Shown: positions 51,242-64,000, counted from the stretch's first letter. The stretch is 64,000 nt of DNA from Xanthostigma xanthostigma (GCA_963575645.1 OY754466.1:38844001-38908000), one strand, 5' to 3'. The notes: generated by a model from the sequence alone, not told the origin. Numbers and translations: made by a program.

Positions 51242-53328
51242 GTTCAATTAATAATAATAATAATAATTTTATTACTCCAAGAACATAGTACAATGTATAG
51301 GAGAAGTCATCGTTTACAAAAAACATTTAAATAATATAAAAAATTTACCTATTAAAAAAATCACTTAAAGAATAAAAGCAGCTATTACTCAAAAAAGCTC
51401 TGAGTCTCTTTTTAAAGTGATGAACGTTAGGTGCGTTTTTAATATCATCTGGAATGGTGTTGAATATTTTACTACAACAGTACATTGGGCTTTTTTGATA
51501 TAATGTTAATTTTGGCGTATTAGACACTAAATTATGTTTGTGTCTTGTGAGGTACTGGTGATTATGTTGCGAAAATAAATTATAGTTGTTCCAAACGAAG
51601 ATGCCAGATTTATATATGTAAATAGAAGGACCTGTCAACAGTTTATTATTTGCAAATACATTGCGACAGGTGTCACGTGGCTTAATATTAAAGATGATCA
51701 ACAGTGCTTTCTTTTGTAAAATAAAAATTCTATCCGCATACGAAGAGTTACCCCACATTAGTATACCATAATTTATGTGAGAATAGATGGACGCAAAATA
51801 ATAAGTAAGGAAAGTTTGTCTGTCAACAATGGATGATAGTCTCCTGAGGGCAAAAATTGACCTTGATATTTTGTTGCTACAAATTTCAATATGATAAGAC
51901 CAGTCGATATTTGAATTAATTGTTAAGCCTAAGAAACCAAAAGTGTCAGTATTATTAATAAGGTGATCATTGATGACAATTGCCGGTTCAACGTTAATTC
52001 GTGCTTGCTTTGTATAAAATAACATAGATACAGTTTTGTTTAAGTTTAGTTGTAGTCTGTTACGAACACTCCAATCATATACGGTGTTAGCCATAATATT
52101 GAAATTAATTTCCAGATTGGCAATATCTTTATGCTTGGTCAATAGAGAAGTGTCGTCAGCATACATAACTATTTTGTCACTGTTATCTATGGATGATGGT
52201 AGGTCATTTGAAAATAACAAATATAAGATTGGACCCAAAGTAGACCCTTGCGGGACTCCCATTTTGACAGGTAGTTCAATCGACGCTTGTCCATTAATAA
52301 CAACTCTCTGTGTGCGCTCAAATAAAAATGATTGTAACCAATGTAATGCCTTGCCTCTAATACCCATGTTGTCAAGTTTCGTTAAAAGTAGATCATGATC
52401 CACTAAATCAAAAGCTTTAGAAAAATCAAGTAAGACACTAGAAACTAAATAGCCTTCATTTAATGCTCCCAGTATAAATTCTACAAAGTCAACAAATGCC
52501 GTTTCTGTTGATTTACCAGAAACAAATCCATGTTGGCTCGAATTTAGGATTTTAAATTTTGAAAGAAAAGAGATAAGTCTATTACAGAAAGCATTTTCAA
52601 ACATCTTAGAGAAAACAGAAAGTATGGATATTGGCCTATAGTTTTTAGTGTCATTAGGATCGCCTTTTTTATATATATATAGGAACCACTCTGGCTTGCT
52701 TAATAGCTTTAGGGAATTCACCACAAATAAAAGATTTATTTATTAAGAAAATCAGCGGATTCATGATATAATTAATGCAAGTTTTAAAAAGAGATGTGGA
52801 AATTTGGTCTATTCCGCTAGAAGACGATACTTTTAATTTGGACACAACATTTAGTATTTCATTTTTGCCGACTGGATTTAGAAAGATTGTGTTAAAATTA
52901 TCCGATTTAGTTTTAACTCTGGGATCAGCACCCGAATTAAAGTCAATATTACCAGTTATATTGACAAAATACTGATTAAAAATGTTTGCAACTCTCAAGG
53001 TATCACATACTAGCTGATTATTATCAGATATCGAATATGATGCATTGATAGATGGCTTAATGTTACGATTTATAATATTCCATACAGATTTGCTTTTATT
53101 TGTAGAATTATTTAGAATATCAGAGTTATATTTGCACTTCGCAGCTGCAATCACCTTTCTGTAAATACCTTTATATTTTCGATAGTAATCCTTAATGTAT
53201 GCGTTAACAGAAGTCTTGCATATGCTGTCCAAAAGTTTTAGTTTATTTCTTGAAATAAGAATGCCTTTCGTGACCCAGGGGGCACGAGATTTTTTGGAGT
53301 TACTTAACTTTACTTTACAGACGACTAC
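51242..53328 (-). mobile_element. 5'-truncated non-LTR retrotransposon
   Basis: About 2.1 kb on the minus strand. The first frame runs from about 53320 to 52669 (APWVTKGILISRNKLK, then LDSICKT..., up to GEFPKAIKQARVVPIY). The second, 52724-51345, holds the RT domain: DTKNYRPISILS, LLDFSKAFDLVDHDLL, GVPQGSTLGP and catalytic MYADDTSLL, then the C-terminal region to a stop. The frames are joined at a (TA)n plus A-tract at 52665-52680 where dinucleotide gain has shifted the frame, so the copy is dead. The 3' end is an (AAT)n tail near 51247-51270. The endonuclease region is missing. The family looks CR1/L2/Jockey-like. It is inserted in a repeat whose uninterrupted form is at 44480-44600. Confidence 0.9.
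51345..53320 (-). pseudogene. reverse transcriptase (frameshifted)
   Basis: Two overlapping minus-strand frames of one protein. The 459-residue frame has RT motifs in order: RPISILS (palm start), motif A with Asp in LLDFSKAFD, GVPQGS, and motif C YADD. These are followed by a C-terminal region with INYGILMWG and an LQKKALLIIF segment. The upstream 187-residue frame holds the linker and RT fingers. The start residues of both frames are not ATG codons; both are open only because of the frameshift. Same orientation as ace-1. Confidence 0.9.
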
Positions 53329-53399
53329 GTTACGATTTTATTTATTTATTAATTGAGCTAACGTCTGTATAATTCATTAAAAAAACAACTCTCACAGTA

Positions 53400-53745
53400 T
53401 GTGAATTTTGTAACCCGCTATAAAGCTGAAGAGTTTGTTTGTTTGTTTGGTTGAACGCGCTAATCTCAGGAACTACTGGTTCGAATTGAAATAATTGATT
53501 TTTGTTGGATCGAGGAAGGCTATAGGCTATATAATATCACGCTACGACCAATAGGAGCGGAGCATCAATTAAAAAATGTTGTAAAATGTAACTCAAAAAC
53601 TTTTGAACGGTAACTCCGATCATCATGAAATTTGGACACAACATTCATCTCGGTAAACTAAGACGAATGTGCGTACTCATGTTCCTCCGTTCCCCATTCG
53701 TTCTTTTGCACCCGGGTGAAACCGGGCGGGCCCGCTATTATATTA
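53400..53745 (-). mobile_element. SINE-like retroposon, family B, copy 2 (inverted)
   Basis: Reverse complement of the family at 50859: TATAAAGCTGAAGAGTTTG at its 3' end, AACGCGCTAATCTCAGGAAC, CATCTCGGTAAACTAAGACG and CACCCGGGTGAAACCGGGCG at its 5' end. With copy 1 it forms an inverted pair around the retrotransposon insertion. Confidence 0.7.
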
Positions 53746-53813
53746 TAAACAAACTCTTCAGCCTTATATCTATATTCGTATAGAATATAGATTAACTTCA
53801 CAAATAAATTGCG

Positions 53814-54008
53814 AATAAAAAATAGAGAATAGTTACTTCTTACCACAACAAGTTTATTAGTGGATGTACATTTCGAGAGCTATGCTCTCATCTTCAGCAA
53901 TACACTACACAGTTTAGTGTATTGCTGAAGATGAGAGCATAGCTCTCGAAATGTACATCCACTAATAAACTTGTTGTGGTAAGAAGTAACTATTCTCTAT
54001 TTTTTATT
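53814..54008. mobile_element. perfect palindrome of a Penelope-like 3' end
   Basis: Arms of 93 bp (53814-53906 and 53916-54008) are essentially identical inverted copies with loop ACACAGTTT. Each arm contains CTGAAGA, stem II GAGAGC/GCTCTC and GAAA, plus CCACTAATAAACTTGTTGTG. It is a head-to-head duplication of the ribozyme-bearing end of a Penelope-like element. Confidence 0.85.
53914..53965 (+). ncRNA. hammerhead-ribozyme-like fold
   Basis: CTGAAGA at 53925-53931, stem II GAGAGC/GCTCTC (6 bp, short loop ATA) and GAAA at 53948-53951. Outside, TTAGTG (53914-53919) pairs with CACTAA (53960-53965) to give a 6-bp distal stem I with an internal loop, as in type I hammerheads. Stem III is minimal. 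The minus strand carries the same core (53871-53897). This is the best-formed of the copies, but activity is not shown by sequence alone. Confidence 0.5.
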
Positions 54009-54511
54009 AGATTCAAACCACAGTGCTCCTAATATTTTTGTTAAATTGCGAATGTCTAAAACTTGATATTCGTAACATCACTAACGTATATTACCAAAAG
54101 AGAATAAGAATAAGATCCCCGACTCCAGTAGACGTATAATAGTGGGCGAGTATCAAGCCGGTGAAAGTATAAATAAGTCCAATAAATGAACAAGCAAGCA
54201 AGACACTGCCTTATGTAAGTTATGATGTTTGGGGAAAAGTGACGATCTCAGGTGCCTCTAAACAAACAGGCCTTGAAACTTTGTTTTAGTTACGCGCCAA
54301 GCTCTCAGTTGTTTATATACAACTTAATGTAAATAGTCGACTGTTTTTTTTTTTTTTTTGTTTTGTTTTGTTTGTATGATATATTATACTATCAGTGAAG
54401 TGAAAATGTTAAAAATATTAGGTACTATTTTCTTTTGTCTGGTAAATTATTATATATATTTTTTTCAAAAATGAAACAAGTAGGTAATTGGAAATTGAAA
54501 TATTTTTGACG
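54009..54511. other. ace-1 intron 1, unassigned
   Basis: Nothing recognised; a T-tract at 54344-54372. Confidence 0.5.
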
Positions 54512-55234
54512 TGATAACGTCTTATAAATTGATGAATCACCAATCTTATAAATTGAGAAACACCGGCTGCATGCACGAAAAAGTGTAACGTTCCTAACGT
54601 TCCGCCTGACCCTGTGCGTGCTTTTCTCGAAAACGGCCCTAACGATTTGGATGAAATTTACTGAAAAGGGATTTTGGGGGGCAAAAAATCGTTTTAGCTA
54701 GGTATCATCTCTCGAAAAAATCGTTTTCTTACAAATTTTATCATTATAAAAATCAATTTTTTGACGTATGAAAATACTTAAATATTGTAAGTAGGTTTTG
54801 GAATTTTATATAAACAATGAAACAATTGTTTTCAAAATATTATGACAGTTAATCTTCGAGACTTAAAATAAATACGAAAGAAAGAAAGTTAAAAAAAACA
54901 ATTATTATTATAGGTGGTGAGTAATTTTAATAAATAAAATTAACCTAAGTTTGAAGCGAAAGATGCAATATCATAGATTCGAATTAATATAATTATTATA
55001 TGTAGAAGATAGGAGAAATAGAACATAAATTATTGACGTGATAACGTCTTATAAATTGATGAATCACGTCAATATAAAAAGATGAAACACCGGCTGCATG
55101 CACGGTAACGTTCCTAGCGTTCCTAACGTTCTGCCTGACCCGGTGTGCGTGATTATTAAATATCATATTCGAGCGGAATACGTTATCACGTAAAACTATC
55201 GTCCGTAAACCGACTTTACAGACAACCAATTTTT
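54512..55234. mobile_element. dispersed DNA-element family, copy 2
   Basis: Inverted relative of 17573-18530. It holds two related sub-copies of GACGTGATAACGTCTTATAA...CACCGGCTGCATGCACG...GTTCCTAACGTTC (54512 and 55032). It ends with CTATCGTCCGTAAACCGAC then TTTACAGACAACC near 55230. No transposase recognised; the 77-residue minus-strand frame is inside the repeat. Confidence 0.6.
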
Positions 55235-58089
<2,855 letters not shown>

Positions 58090-58480
58090 TTGATTCTGTC
58101 TTTCTGGAATCTAGACGGTACTAATTGTATATGTTTTACTAATCTATTTTTGAATGTTCATATTTCACGTGACAAAAAGTTCATAAAAACTTTTCTCACC
58201 ATCAACAAAGGCTCCATGAACATTATTATAAAAATATTTAATCATTTACCCATCTCAATAAAAAATCTAAGCCTACGGAGGTTCAAAAATGAGCTCAAAG
58301 CTGCGTTGCTATGTCATAATTTTTATAGTATCGACGAATTCTTCTTGTGTAAATTAACCAAGAGATCTTAATTTGTATTTTTGTATGTATCATACCTTTA
58401 TGTAAAATGACGTCTTCTACACTACGCATGTAGTATTACAGAAATAAAGAAATTATTACTTATTATTATTATTATTAGCT
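58090..58480 (+). pseudogene. non-LTR retrotransposon 3' end fragment
   Basis: The frame to 58371 encodes the last part of a non-LTR protein: GSMNIIIKIFNHLPISIKNL, then SLRRFKNELKAALL and FYSIDEFF. This matches the pattern FNKLP..IK......FK..LK..L....FYS..EFF seen at 42022, 51345 and 60968. It is followed by a short UTR, AATAAAG and a (TTA)n tail at about 58455-58478. The 5' part is missing. Confidence 0.75.
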
Positions 58481-58544
58481 CTCGCATGAGGTGAATTAAC
58501 TGTTACAAATATACTTTAAATATGAGAAGGATTGATTGTTGAAT

Positions 58545-58617
58545 GTACCACTGTTGAGTAAATGTTAGTTCATCCGCCGCGATAGTGAAAGATTCGGGTT
58601 AAAGTCCCGACCGTGAC
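58545..58617 (+). repeat. tRNA-like SINE head, copy 2
   Basis: Shares GAGTAAATG, CCGCCGCGATAGTG and a perfect T-arm TCGGG/CCCGA around TTAAAGT with 31496-31566 (opposite strand). It ends CCGTGAC. Not a plausible functional tRNA. Confidence 0.5.
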
Positions 58618-58721
58618 ATTAAAAATAATTTTTTTTATATATAGTATTGCAGTAATGGGTGTTTCTTAACAATATTTAGCAAGCTGTAGCTAGATCTAAC
58701 TGTTAATATTTTACACGCTTT

Positions 58722-59367
58722 ATATCGCACGTTGAAAACAAAAGTGGCATTATGCAAAAAATGTAATTTTACAGTAGAGCATTTTTTCGTTTTAATATTA
58801 TTGTTTTGTCCTAAAAAAGTTACTATTAAAATACTGCTTATAGAGATTCTTTTGTTAATAATGAGACAATTTATTATTGTTTTAATTTATTTGTTGACCA
58901 CAATGTTAAAAATAAAGTAATTAAAAAAAAGACCTTTTTACAATAATTTTTTGTTTAGTGTCATTGTTGTCATAACCTATAATCAGTAAATTGGAGACTT
59001 CAACTGCAAAAAGTGTCACTAAACAAAATGTGTCATTTTATGTATTCATTTACTTGCATTAATTTTTGTAGCAACTGTAATCAGTAAACTGTCGTTTAAC
59101 AAAATGTGTCACTTTTTCACTTACAGCGACGTGCGTACCAAAAAACTGCTTTGACACAATTAAAATAGTGTCGTTATATCAGTCATGACCATGGGCAATT
59201 CTTTCAAAATATAAAGTAACACTAGCTCAGTCTAGCGGAAGTAAGTGGATTTATGAGCAAACGGAAATTTTCGTATAGTGACACTTTTGCAGTAAAACAT
59301 GAATCTTACAAAAGGTGAAAAGTTAACTTTTTTATATAGTGTCACTATTGTTTTCAACGTGCGATAT
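58722..59367. mobile_element. TIR element with ATATCGCACGTTGAAAAC ends
   Basis: ATATCGCACGTTGAAAACAA at the left is mirrored at the right end (59348-59367). Inner direct and inverted GTGTCACT/AGTGTCAC motifs repeat many times. It is 646 bp with no transposase. Flanks are T/A-rich, so the target duplication is not resolved. Confidence 0.7.
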
Positions 59368-59471
59368 TAACTTCACTTGTAAGTTTGTATGTATGTATGT
59401 TTGTTTGTAACCTCCGTTTGGACTACAGCAAGTGATTTATTACTGTAGTAGAATATGCCAGCACTGTAACT

Positions 59472-59560
59472 AGAGTGGCTAGCCGAGCGGTCTAAGGCAC
59501 GGTCTTCGCTGACGTCAACTCTCGGAATCACGGGTCGTGGGTTCTAATCCCGTCCACGCC
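59472..59560 (+). tRNA. degenerate Leu-like tRNA or SINE head
   Basis: An A-box-like TAGCCGAGCGG with D-stem GCC/GGC and a B-box-like GGTTCTAATCC are spaced as in a class II tRNA of 89 nt. The acceptor AGAGTGG pairs with CCACGCC at only 5 of 7 positions, and the anticodon stem does not pair. It is therefore a tRNA pseudogene or tRNA-derived SINE head, not a working tRNA. Confidence 0.45.
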
Positions 59561-59640
59561 GAAAAAATAAATTGCTTGTTTTCGGCAAATTTTTGACAAT
59601 AAATCGAACTAAAAAGTGGAAAATAAATATAGTTTCAAAA

Positions 59641-59898
59641 AAACTAAAAAACACGCTTTATATCGAACTAAAAAGTAAAAAATATTTTTTTTAAAATAAG
59701 CTTAAAACAATAATGAATAAAAAATACTAGTATTATTGTGAAAAAAGCGTGAGGCGCTCGATGTACGAAAATGTGATACAAAGCGCCCCACGCTTTTTTC
59801 ACAATAATACTAGTATTTTTTATTCATTATTGTTTTAAGCTTATTTTAAAAAAAATATTTTTTACTTTTTAGTTCGATATAAAGCGTGTTTTTTAGTA
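59641..59898. mobile_element. 258-bp foldback element
   Basis: Arms of about 117 bp (59641-59758 and 59782-59898) are almost perfect inverted copies, with AACACGCTTTATATCGAAC outward and GAAAAAAGCGTGAGGCGCT inward, and a 23-nt loop. The outer ends share CGCTTTATATCG with the neighbouring element at 58711-58726. Confidence 0.9.
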
Positions 59899-59927
59899 TT
59901 TTTAAAACTATATTTTGATGTATATTG

Positions 59928-60412
59928 CAGTCAAACCTGAGTGAGTGAGAACTGGGTAAGCGAGAAAACTCTCTGAGTAATAATAATTGACAGGTACCGT
60001 TTTTGTAATCCTCTCAAACCTCTATAAGTGAGAAACAGAAACCTCTATATAAGAGAAAGACCTCTATAACTGAGACTACTACTTGCCTGTACCTCTATAA
60101 GCGATAGTCGAACGTATTAATAGTTCCACTAAAAAGAATGAGTCATAAATAGCTGAACTAATTCTAATATTTTTTTGTATCATTGTTTTATTTGTTCTCT
60201 TTTTTTAGCATCTATGTCGAATTATTATCTATGTCGAATATAATGACATGTTTATCACAACATATTTGCTGTATTTTTGTAGACCTCTATAAGTAAAAAA
60301 GACCACTCCTGTACCTCTATAAGCTATAAGAAACTCGGGTTAGTGAAAAACCTCCATAAGCGAAAAAAAAAAATCGCGATCCCTTGAACTTTTGATTATT
60401 CAGGTTCGACTG
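59928..60412. mobile_element. pogo/Tigger-like MITE
   Basis: Ends CAGTCAAACCTG and, on the opposite strand, CAGTCGAACCTGAA. The inside has at least six copies of an ACCTCTATAAGYGAGAAA-like motif. CAGTCRAACCT ends fit pogo/Tigger-type non-autonomous elements. The call is by termini only. Confidence 0.6.
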
Positions 60413-60426
60413 TATATATTTTAGTT

Positions 60427-60518
60427 GTCGATTATTTTCTCAATTTTGTGAATATAGTCATTTAAGTAACGCGTCGATTATTTTCTCAATTTTGTGAATA
60501 TAGTCATTTAAGTAACGC
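60427..60518. repeat. perfect 2 x 46-bp tandem duplication
   Basis: Two identical 46-bp units start with GTCGATTATTTTCTCAATTT (60427 and 60473). Confidence 0.92.
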
Positions 60519-60818
60519 TCTATTTTTTAATATATTTAAATAGCAAAAAGAGTTGTAAAATTAAAAAAAAAACAAAAAAAAAAAACAATTGCAATCAGCA
60601 ATGAAAACACCAATCTTCTAAACTCAAAATAAAAGGGGATTTGCCAACAAGATTGGTTTGTTCGTTTATTCCGAGCGGAGTAATCGATGCACCATCAAAC
60701 ACGCTCGCTATCAAGTTGTTCATGTAATGTAATAACTTATGTGACAAACGCAAGCTGGATCCTAGTAGTTTGAGTTATAACCCGAAACAGGGATGGACAA
60801 AGTTATTAGTTATTAGTT
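60519..60818. other. unassigned sequence
   Basis: A-rich tract at 60560-60590; nothing else recognised. Confidence 0.45.
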
Positions 60819-60968
60819 AAAAGATCTCCAGCCCATCTAGGGGTAACTATTTTTAATAAACTGCCTACAAATATAAAATTAGCTACTGATGTAAAACACT
60901 TCAGAAATTCTCTGAAAATGTATTTACTGGAAAACGCTTTTTATAATTTAAATGAATATTTACTGTAA
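60819..60968 (+). pseudogene. non-LTR retrotransposon C-terminal scrap
   Basis: Too short for most ORF callers. The frame to TAA at 60966-60968 reads PAHLGVTIFNKLPTNIKLAT then DVKHFRNSLKMYLLENAFYN and LNEYLL, the same C-terminal pattern as the other non-LTR fragments here. It is followed by a UTR and an (ATT)n tail at 61020-61037. Confidence 0.7.
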
Positions 60969-61412
60969 TGTTCATTCACCTGACATTTTTAACACTGTAC
61001 TTTACAGTTTCCTAAAATAAAATATTATTATTATTATATCCAGTATGTGCCGTTAGAGTGCACACGACGCTAGTTTTGCCGCTGGAACCGTTGCTGGGAT
61101 TTGCGCCGACTGCGAAGATGGAAACGACGTTACTGCGGGCTCGCGTGATGGATTTTAAAATTAGAACCGGAGCTTTTTTCGTGCTCGTCTGTCTGCTTGC
61201 AATCAGGAAACAGTATCTTATCACGTGGGCCACAAACATGGCGTCATAGTTTGTGTGTTCTGTTCAGAGACAATAAACTTCACTTATGTTGACGTTCAAA
61301 CTGTCACTGCGCTCGCACCAAACTCATCTGCAAAGCCAGCTTCAAATAGATATTTTTGAACCATTCAGAATACGTTTAAGGTATTTTAGAGTTGTTTATA
61401 AATATATGTAAG
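60969..61412. other. 3' tail and unassigned sequence
   Basis: The (ATT)n tail of the preceding fragment, then a 200-bp moderately GC stretch (61040-61250) open on both strands but without recognisable protein similarity. Confidence 0.45.
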
Positions 61413-61755
61413 ACTAGCTGTCCCGCCCGGTTTCATCCGGATGCAAAAGAACGAATGGGGGGGAGGGACATGTGTAAGCACGTTCATCTTAGTTTACCGA
61501 GATGAATGTTGTGTCCAGATTTCATGTTGATCGGAGCTACCGTTCAAAAGTTTTTGTCGAACGGACAAATTTTGAGTTATATTTTGCAACATTTTTCATT
61601 GATGCTCCGCTCCTATTGGCCGTAGCGTGATATTATATAGCCTTCCTCGATAAATGGACTATCAAACAAAAATTCCATTCGAACCAGTAGTTGCTGAGAT
61701 TAGCGCGTTCAACCAAACAAACAAACTCTTCAGCTTTATATAGTAGTATAGATAT
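61413..61755 (+). mobile_element. SINE-like retroposon, family B, copy 3
   Basis: It starts GACTAGCTGTCCCGCCCGG. It matches copy 1 throughout, including GTTTTTGTCGAACGGAC, TCCGCTCCTATTGGCCG and TTAGCGCGTTCAACCAAACA. It ends CTCTTCAGCTTTATATAGTA plus GTATAGAT. This is the most complete copy. Confidence 0.72.
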
Positions 61756-62261
61756 AATTCAAGTGTGGTCAAACAATAACATACTATTCTTTTTGATTTC
61801 GTATTTCTAACTGACGTTTCGTCAGCAAATAAGGTAGACATTATCAATGGCGATGTGGCAGTGAGCAAAGTATCCTTCTTGGCGGCTTACAGGTGTACCG
61901 CAGTTGTAGACGAAAAGTCTGATAGAAATACCAATGAACTATGGCCTATAAATGCGGAAACCAAGACGATTTTTATTGTATATTATTGTTTGGCCAACCC
62001 CAGAAGAAACTGCAGGCTTAGAGGAAGGAATAAAGTATTTCCATTTGCGAATACTAAATACCCTTGTCTGTTTTTGACAGTGATGATACAGAATATATAT
62101 TATAGAAGAGTAAGGAAAGTGGAAAATTGCTCTACAATAATGTACCCTACGTTCAATAAGACAGCGAGTTAATCGATACAATTCGGATATAATTTCTATT
62201 GACAATGGTTTGAATAACAATATTGAAATATTTTTTGTTTTTATTGTCAATCGAATAGTAT
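61756..62261 (-). other. possible degenerate Penelope-like remnant
   Basis: The minus strand at about 61795-61850 reads TTGATAATGTCTACCTTATT then TGCTGACGAAACGTCAG. This resembles a hammerhead core in which the CUGANGA box has mutated. The 105-residue plus frame at 61855-62172 is not recognised. Confidence 0.3.
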
Positions 62262-62269
62262 CGTACGGG

Positions 62270-63202
62270 CAGTGCCGGATTAAGACTCTTTGATGCCCTA
62301 AGCACTTTTTGCCTATGGGCCCTCATCTCTAACAGCAGTCTAAAAAAATTCTAATGTTATATGTCTCTATCATAGAGCTGTAAAAGTAACGAGAAATTGT
62401 GTATCCGTGTGTATTCGTTACTTAAAGAACCAGTACCCGTTACTTTCGTATCGTTACGTTACTCGTTACTTTTCATACGACATACAATCGTGTACTTAAC
62501 AGCATCAAGCAATAAGCATGTAGCTTCGCATCCAGGATCGTCGCATACGTTATACGATGTCATAACTTCGTTCGTACTTTATTCACTGCACTGAATAGTG
62601 AATATTATATAGTATATCTATAGTGCAATAACTTTTAACTCAAACAGTGTCGGGAATGATCGGTTTTAAATTTAAACGTGATACTGATGAGTCAGTCGCT
62701 AGGTGAACCGTTCCTGGTTCCAAATCATACGTCATCCGCATGAGGCATGTTATATGATTATGATATATATTGCATTGTGTTCGTATAACTGCATCAAACG
62801 AGTCGAACTGACATGGATACGAAAAATGCGAGTAACGAAATGAATTTGTAAGTAACGATTCGTTACTTCGAGTCAGACGATGTACCCGTTATTCAGTAAC
62901 GAATACATACGGTTTGTTACAGCTCTACTCTATCATGTTAAGTGTATAGAAAAAGTTAAAAAGCATAGAATTTCAGAAAAAAACTTATTTTTAAATAAAT
63001 TGTTACTTATTTTTAACTTTTATATAATACTTCTAAAGACAGTTTTATATCAGTAAATCAAATTTTTGAGAACATGACAAAAAGAAAAAAAATGTTGACA
63101 CGGGTGAGGTACTTTTCATTTCTGAGTTGTGATTTTGGGTGCCCCCTGAGACATGATGCCCTAAGCAGTTGCTTACTCTGCTTGTAGGTTAATCCGGCAC
63201 TG
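62270..63202. mobile_element. hAT-like element, outer
   Basis: Ends CAGTGCCGGATTAA on both strands. Flanks CGTACGGG (62262-62269) and CGTACAGG (63203-63210) agree at 7 of 8 positions. Inner sub-terminal TGCCCTAAGCA occurs near both ends. No transposase. Split by a second hAT element. Confidence 0.85.
62373..62927. mobile_element. hAT-like element nested in another hAT
   Basis: Ends TAGAGCTGTAA and TTACAGCTCTA with perfect 8-bp duplications CTCTATCA (62365-62372 and 62928-62935). Sub-terminal AGTAACGA/TCGTTACT motifs are repeated many times. It is 555 bp and non-coding. Confidence 0.9.
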
Positions 63203-63210
63203 CGTACAGG

Positions 63211-63459
63211 CCGGGTCGTTGACTGCAATTCGTTTGTTTGTTTTATATTAGACTAGCGGCACGACCCGGCTTTGCCCGAATTTCTAGAGTGCCGCCGCTT
63301 TTTCGTCGACATACGTTTCAAAATTGGTCTCCACGAAAAGCAACAATAAATTAATTAACTGTCTCTCGGGTTGTGGGGTTTAAAACTTTACGGGGTCCTA
63401 ATCACCACATGCAGTCCAAGAGCTAGATAATAAGGCTTATATATAAGAAAAATTTAAAT
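63211..63459. other. retroposon 5' scrap and unassigned sequence
   Basis: 63251-63290 (GACTAGCGGCACGACCCGGC) resembles the 5' end of the SINE-like families in this window. The rest is unassigned. Confidence 0.4.
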
Positions 63460-63534
63460 GTCATTGTCGGGAGTTGAGCCCGAAACAACTACTTTTGCGT
63501 TGGCTGAGTTACATTACTCTACAGTGCCCACGAC
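63460..63534 (-). repeat. tRNA-like SINE head, copy 3
   Basis: The minus strand has GTCGTGG at its start, GTAGAGTAATGTAACTC as D-arm, T-arm TCGGG/CCCGA around CTCAACT, and ends CAATGAC, giving outer GTC/GAC pairs as in copy 1. Confidence 0.5.
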
Positions 63535-64000
63535 AGTTAATTTTTGGTTTCTCTCATGCACCGCAGATATAAGTAACTCAGCTTTGGCGCTCAAAGTGAT
63601 AATAGAGCACATATCGATGTTGAGGAGTGTAATAAATCGATTCTGTGTCTTGTGTGAAAGCAGCCTTAACCACTCAACTATAGAGACACATTTTGAACAA
63701 TAACAGTATAACGATCGTAATAATATAATAATAATAATAATGTATGTTGTATTGTCGACGTGAAATCCGATTGTATATTATAGAAATTGACTGCCATTAC
63801 AGTGGAACAAACAACAATAATGATCAAAACAATATAACGATAATATAATATCTTGAGCAAGCAGAACGACAATATGGAAGTAAATATAAGCAAGTAAAAT
63901 AAGTATAGGGTGTTTTTACTATTATAATAATAATATATCTACATTGAATTTAATTTGAGATCCAAAATATACATGAGTTTTGTTGATATGGTAACTATGA
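63535..64000. other. unassigned AT-rich sequence
   Basis: An (ATA)n microsatellite at 63720-63742; no gene. Confidence 0.5.

Noticed and set aside
59472..59560. Functional tRNA-Leu gene
   Set aside because: The acceptor has mismatches and the anticodon stem does not pair, so it is reported only as tRNA-like.
61012..61249. Overlapping open frames on both strands after a retrotransposon tail
   Set aside because: Open on both strands owing to composition; no protein family recognised and no transcript evidence.

Overview
The window is eukaryotic nuclear DNA, most likely from an insect. It is AT-rich and has no bacterial-style gene packing. It carries many transposable-element fossils and one clear multi-exon gene on the minus strand: an acetylcholinesterase of the insect ace-1 type. 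Three exons are visible, at 57689-56026, 49961-49786 and 41586-41438. Their splice phases fit together exactly and they join into a 662-residue precursor with a signal peptide, catalytic triad Ser275/Glu401/His515 and a hydrophobic GPI-type C-terminal tail. Dense families of TIR elements, foldbacks and non-LTR retrotransposons fit Hemiptera or a related order. The residue matching Torpedo Phe331 is Phe405, whereas true aphids are known for Ser at this site, so an aphid is unlikely. The order cannot be fixed from sequence alone.

Layout. 1-14312: a 14.3-kb minisatellite of about 460 units of a 31-bp dimer (a 15-bp and a 16-bp half), with clear higher-order duplications. The very long minus-strand reading frames across it are an artefact, because the unit has no stop triplet on that strand in any frame. 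14313-41437: gene-free AT-rich DNA holding retroposon remnants, hAT-type elements with 8-bp target duplications, a Ginger-like element, several long foldbacks and two Penelope-like 3' remnants with hammerhead-ribozyme-like cores. 41438-57702: the ace-1 gene with introns of about 8.2 and 6.1 kb. These introns hold a non-LTR retrotransposon tail, an internally deleted PIF/Harbinger element, a piggyBac-like MITE, a foldback carrying a transposase 3' end, a 2.1-kb 5'-truncated non-LTR retrotransposon and a palindromic Penelope-like remnant. 57703-64000: further repeats, including tRNA-like SINE heads, two more non-LTR 3' tails, foldbacks and a hAT element nested inside another hAT element.

No multi-gene system is present. 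The only host function I can support is ace-1, which hydrolyses acetylcholine at cholinergic synapses and is the target of organophosphates and carbamates. A splice acceptor directly upstream of its start codon implies that a further 5' exon lies outside what I can identify. The most interesting non-gene signals are the higher-order minisatellite, the hammerhead-like cores (one of them duplicated head-to-head in a 93-bp-arm palindrome), and a foldback built by inverted duplication of a transposase 3' end 56 bp from an ace-1 splice donor.
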